Shown here in pieces: positions 61,049-64,000 of a stretch of 64,000 nucleotides of DNA; positions within the stretch are counted from its first letter, which is position 1; the number at the start of each line of letters is the position of its first letter. The translations under genes and the position numbers were made by a program. Under the pieces are notes generated by a model. That model was given only the letters and a program-made list of their open reading frames with translations. It ran no database searches and was not told the DNA's origin. The DNA comes from Desulforamulus ruminis DSM 2154 (GTDB lineage Bacteria; Bacillota; Desulfotomaculia; Desulfotomaculales; Desulfotomaculaceae): the NCBI RefSeq assembly GCF_000215085.1, contig NC_015589.1, forward strand, positions 2,554,120-2,618,119. Reading direction: 5' to 3'.

Positions 61049-62161
61049 CTAAGCAACTTCCCCTGTACTTTGGATCTTCACCTCTACCTTAACCTGGATC
61101 ACGCTGTTGCAAAAAACTTCGTCCCAATCCTCTTTTTCCACCAGGGAGGGCCACTTATAGCGGGCATATTTACCCAACAGGATGGCATCCAGCCGGTATT
61201 GATTTTGTAAATCATTTAAAAATACGGAACATTGTTTTTGAATTTTATCCTCTAAGGCTTTCTCTGCTCTTTGAATATTTTCCTCCTTGCTAGCAAATGG
61301 AAATTCGCCCACATCCTCGATCACGCTTCCCTTTAATTTAATTTGTATCTCAAAAAAAGGGTGTTCCTTTTCCATTTTGGCTTTAACCGAGCGGCTGTTA
61401 ACGCCTTCAAAGGTTACCTTTTTTACCTCTCCCTGTTCATCCTCCAGTTCAAACAAAATATCCCCCTGGGTCTCTTTCCCCCGCAGCCAGGTTAATACTC
61501 TCATATCCTCTTTATTGATCTTGGCCACCATTTTATATTTTTTAAACAGGGCCGCCCCTGAGATTTCCAAACGGTCTTGGTCATGAATGCGCAGAATTGG
61601 CAATACCGGGTTAAAACCGGGGGTAAGGACATCTACCCGGAAAGAATGGAGATCTTCACAGGGAGTGAAGTTGCTCTTGTCGGCATTTCTAAGTATTTCA
61701 ATCACATTTTGGCCTACCGTTTGATAATGCTTGGGTTTAATATTCAATATATCTGAAGCTTTCCCCTCACTCACGGCCAAACTTATTGTATTGGTAAACT
61801 GAGGGCCGCGAAATAATAAATCAAATACCTCCTCGGTTCCCCGGCTGGCTAAATTTTCGCTGAGCAGCACCGCCCTCAGGTCACCAATGGCCATCTTGCG
61901 GGAGGATTTGTTGCCCCGGTCTATCCGGGTTTCCCCCATGGTTTCCCCTTCCAAGGTCATTACGTCCGATTGTACCTGAGCCCCGCGGTTAAAAACGGGA
62001 AAATTAATGGACATGGCATATCGCTCCTGCTCATTTTTGCCCACATAATCATAGCCCGCCACAAAGGGAATATAAAGGTCGTTGACATCGGTGGCGTCCC
62101 AGCAGCCGGTTGTAAAAACCATCATGAGCAGCAGCAGGAACAGTAAACCGCTTTTACGCAT
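61049..62161 (-). CDS. gerC: GerC-family germinant-receptor lipoprotein
   Basis: 370 residues from the ATG at 62161 (start MRKSGLLFLLLLMMVFTTGC), overlapping the GerB gene by 8 bp. A longer frame to 62197 lies within that gene. The lipobox is followed by WDATDVNDLYIPFVAGYDYV and the Ger(x)C body (GEGKASDILNIKP-like region, SGAALFKKYKMVAKI, LDAILLGKYARYKWP). It is the membrane-anchored outer subunit of a spore nutrient receptor. It is expected in the inner spore membrane and expressed in the forespore. Confidence 0.93.
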   Translation of the reverse strand: MRKSGLLFLLLLMMVFTTGCWDATDVNDLYIPFVAGYDYVGKNEQERYAMSINFPVFNRGAQVQSDVMTLEGETMGETRIDRGNKSSRKMAIGDLRAVLLSENLASRGTEEVFDLLFRGPQFTNTISLAVSEGKASDILNIKPKHYQTVGQNVIEILRNADKSNFTPCEDLHSFRVDVLTPGFNPVLPILRIHDQDRLEISGAALFKKYKMVAKINKEDMRVLTWLRGKETQGDILFELEDEQGEVKKVTFEGVNSRSVKAKMEKEHPFFEIQIKLKGSVIEDVGEFPFASKEENIQRAEKALEDKIQKQCSVFLNDLQNQYRLDAILLGKYARYKWPSLVEKEDWDEVFCNSVIQVKVEVKIQSTGEVA

Positions 62162-63248
62162 TGCCTTGTTCACCGCCAATCCCGCGCAGCATGGCAATGG
62201 CCCATAAGCCCAAAGGAATCACCGTAATAAAGGCAATTCCCACCAACCCCAGATAGGAACTAAAGGATAAGGCCTGCTCGAAATTTTGGGGAAGTAGAAT
62301 CACGATCAATAAAAATGGCAAGAACAGCACTGTCATCAGGAGGGGTGAGTTGACACCCATGATTTTTTCCATGGTGTACCGGCTGACAAAATACATGTTG
62401 GCCACCGGACGAAAGGCTACAAAGACCCAGAATATAATGAAAAAAAACTCCCCTCTCTCAATCATGGGCGCCTGATAGGTTTTCAACAACCCCATCAGCC
62501 CGAATCGTATATGTTCCGTTACCTCCGGTCCAAAAATCCCAAGTACAGCCAGCGCCACCATTAAATAAATGATGGTTATAATCAGCACCGCCGTTAAACT
62601 TGCTTTGACAATTTCCTTTTTATTCTGCACCAGGGAATAAAAAACCAGCAAAACCTCCAGACCTAAAAAAGCAAAAACCGCATCATAGGATCCCATTAAA
62701 ATATTGGTCAGCCCCGCCTGCCCCACCGGCCGGAAAAAACTAATGTCAATTTTAGGCACCGCACCTAAAATAAACACAAATAAAAACAGGGATTCATAAA
62801 AGACCAATTCATTCACCCTTCCCAGAACCCGGGCATCCTTGGATGCCAGATAGGCGGAAACAAGCAGGATCAATATCCCCAAGGCCCATACCGGAGTAAC
62901 AGGAAACAGGTAGGTTTTTAGAATATCAACAAAGATTCGGGCAACGACCGCGGCAAAGGCCATGGTATACAGTACAAAGAGCAAAGACAGCATTTTGCCC
63001 GGCCATTTGCTCAGAACCTTTTCACTGTATTCGGCAAAGGATAAGTCGGGAAATTTGCGATTAATGAGATGAAGCATGAATATTCCTAACAGAGGCAATA
63101 GAGACCCCATCAGTGTGGAAATCCAAACGTCCTGCTTGGCATCCCTGACCACTGTGGAAGTAAGGGTAAAGATACCCACGCCAATGGTGCTTCCAATAAT
63201 GGTAAAGATCAGTTGTTTGCTGGTAATTATATTGGTTTTACTTTTCAT
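62154..63248 (-). CDS. gerB: GerB-family spore germination permease
   Basis: 364 residues from the ATG at 63248 (GGGGGAGC upstream), overlapping the GerA gene by 11 bp. A longer frame to 63347 lies inside GerA. Ten hydrophobic segments are visible and the N-terminus TSKQLIFTIIGSTIGVGIFT is the amino-acid/polyamine/organocation permease-like start of GerB proteins. It likely binds the germinant or forms the ligand site of the receptor with GerA and GerC. Confidence 0.94.
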   Translation of the reverse strand: MKSKTNIITSKQLIFTIIGSTIGVGIFTLTSTVVRDAKQDVWISTLMGSLLPLLGIFMLHLINRKFPDLSFAEYSEKVLSKWPGKMLSLLFVLYTMAFAAVVARIFVDILKTYLFPVTPVWALGILILLVSAYLASKDARVLGRVNELVFYESLFLFVFILGAVPKIDISFFRPVGQAGLTNILMGSYDAVFAFLGLEVLLVFYSLVQNKKEIVKASLTAVLIITIIYLMVALAVLGIFGPEVTEHIRFGLMGLLKTYQAPMIERGEFFFIIFWVFVAFRPVANMYFVSRYTMEKIMGVNSPLLMTVLFLPFLLIVILLPQNFEQALSFSSYLGLVGIAFITVIPLGLWAIAMLRGIGGEQGNA

Positions 63249-64000
63249 TTTCTTGCTGCTCCCGGGGGGCCTGGCCGATGCGTTGATTATCGATATGAGG
63301 GACGGAAACCGGCCTTTTTTTATGTTTCCAAATGCGCGAAACCACAAAGGTATCCCCTAAATCGGCATAACGGGTAGGCGCCAAGGGAGACATATAGGGT
63401 ACGCCAAAGCTTTCCAGGGAAACCAAATGAATGGTTATAAACAACAAACCCACGGCAATTCCCACCGCACCAAACATGGCCGCCAGCAGCATCATGGGAA
63501 ATTTAATCAACCGGATGGCCAAACCCATACTGTAATTGGGGAAAACGAAGGAACTGATGGTGGCCAGGGATACCACCACCACCATTAAGGGACTGACCAG
63601 TTTGGCCGATATGACCGCCTGGCCGATGACAATCCCCCCCACCACCCCCAGGGTTTGCCCTACCGTACTGGGCAGACGGAGTCCGGCTTCCCGTAAGAGT
63701 TCAATCACCACTTCCATAAACAATGCCTCCACCAGCGGCGTAAAGGGCAATTCCTCTCTGATTTCCGCCACCGCCAGCAACAAATCCGTGGGCATCAAGG
63801 AATGGTGAAAGGTAATTAACGCAATGTACACCGGCGTGAGGGTGGTAGTGATAATTAAAGCCAGCAGCCGCACCATCCGCGCCGCTGAACCGATAATGGT
63901 TCGTTCGTAGTAATCTTCACTGCCCTGCAGGAACTGCATAAAAACCGTTGGCACCAGTAGTACAAAAGGAGTGCCGTCCACCAAAATGGCCACCCTCCCC
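63238..64000 (-). CDS. gerA: GerA-family spore germination protein, N-terminus beyond window edge
   Basis: The open frame enters from the right edge and ends at 63238, giving about 254 C-terminal residues. It holds the conserved VDGTPFVLLVPTVFMQFLQG, YERTIIGSAARMVRL, ALFMEVVIELLREAGLRLP and TVGQTLGVVGGIVIGQAVI segments, then the C-terminal helices. The hydrophilic N-terminal half is outside. It is the first visible gene of a gerA-gerB-gerC operon with overlapping coding ends. Confidence 0.94.
   Translation of the reverse strand, partial: GRVAILVDGTPFVLLVPTVFMQFLQGSEDYYERTIIGSAARMVRLLALIITTTLTPVYIALITFHHSLMPTDLLLAVAEIREELPFTPLVEALFMEVVIELLREAGLRLPSTVGQTLGVVGGIVIGQAVISAKLVSPLMVVVVSLATISSFVFPNYSMGLAIRLIKFPMMLLAAMFGAVGIAVGLLFITIHLVSLESFGVPYMSPLAPTRYADLGDTFVVSRIWKHKKRPVSVPHIDNQRIGQAPREQQENEK

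Overview
The window looks like chromosome of an anaerobic, endospore-forming Gram-positive bacterium of the Peptococcaceae type (Desulfotomaculum/Desulforamulus-like). This is inferred from gene content, not from a database match. The markers are a GerA-GerB-GerC germinant-receptor operon, CotF-type coat proteins, three spore-surface (BclA/C1q-like) proteins, a YjcZ-like spore peptide, a sensory-type [FeFe]-hydrogenase, an AnfO-like protein, strong AGGAGG ribosome-binding sites and frequent TTG/GTG starts.

Layout. 1-4.3 kb: the end of an HlyD-type adaptor gene, then a sensory [FeFe]-hydrogenase/PAS protein paired with a SpoIIE-type phosphatase, and a Cys-rich protein. 4.5-14.4 kb: a tRNA-Leu(GAG) followed by a low-coding, eroded region that reads as an old genomic island. 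It holds an integrase remnant, broken small genes, a dead copy plus a live copy of HU, an IS110-family remnant with a long leader, a duplicated leader segment, and a few intact genes (MBL hydrolase, CotF pair, DUF2935 protein, XRE regulator). 14.4-20.6 kb: an exopolysaccharide-type operon on the minus strand. Its order of transcription is GT39-like membrane protein, GT2, NfrB-like GT2 with two c-di-GMP-binding MshEN motifs, and ManC/AlgA. 21-30.6 kb: metabolic and housekeeping genes (TopB, alcohol dehydrogenase, GNAT, an L,D-transpeptidase with TGA at its catalytic Cys, Hsp20, LysR plus MetE-like, an enolase-superfamily enzyme).

30.8-41.5 kb: spore-surface genes (collagen-like and BclB/C1q-like proteins and a TPR glycosyltransferase that probably decorates them), a candidate small RNA, an Rnk/GreA-like factor, a PAS-PAS chemotaxis-type transducer, and two copies of a conserved intergenic element ending in a terminator. 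41.6-49.4 kb: drug or solute export. An EmrB-type MFS pump and an unusually short EmrA-like adaptor are divergent around a palindromic operator that recurs upstream of a CBS-domain gene. A MacA-MacB type adaptor, ATPase and permease operon follows, then an orphan OmpR-type regulator. 49.6-55.2 kb: an ABC-exporter remnant, a CDP-alcohol phosphatidyltransferase, a candidate small RNA, an AnfO-like gene next to a gene for an inactivated integrase-core (transposase-derived) protein, a Trp/Arg-rich micropeptide, a sirtuin and a PilZ protein. 55.4-64 kb: a sugar-binding lipoprotein, a macrodomain protein, YjbQ, HtpG, a lipoprotein, and the ger operon running off the right edge.

Connections: c-di-GMP appears as an input twice (MshEN-GT2 and PilZ). 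Spore assembly, surface and germination genes recur (CotF pair, BclA-like proteins plus glycosyltransferase, YjcZ-like peptide, Ger operon). The most unusual items are the TGA at the nucleophile codon of the L,D-transpeptidase, the DDE-dead transposase-like protein beside an AnfO-like gene, the MshEN-GT2 fusion, the sensory hydrogenase/phosphatase pair, and several candidate RNAs and shared operators.
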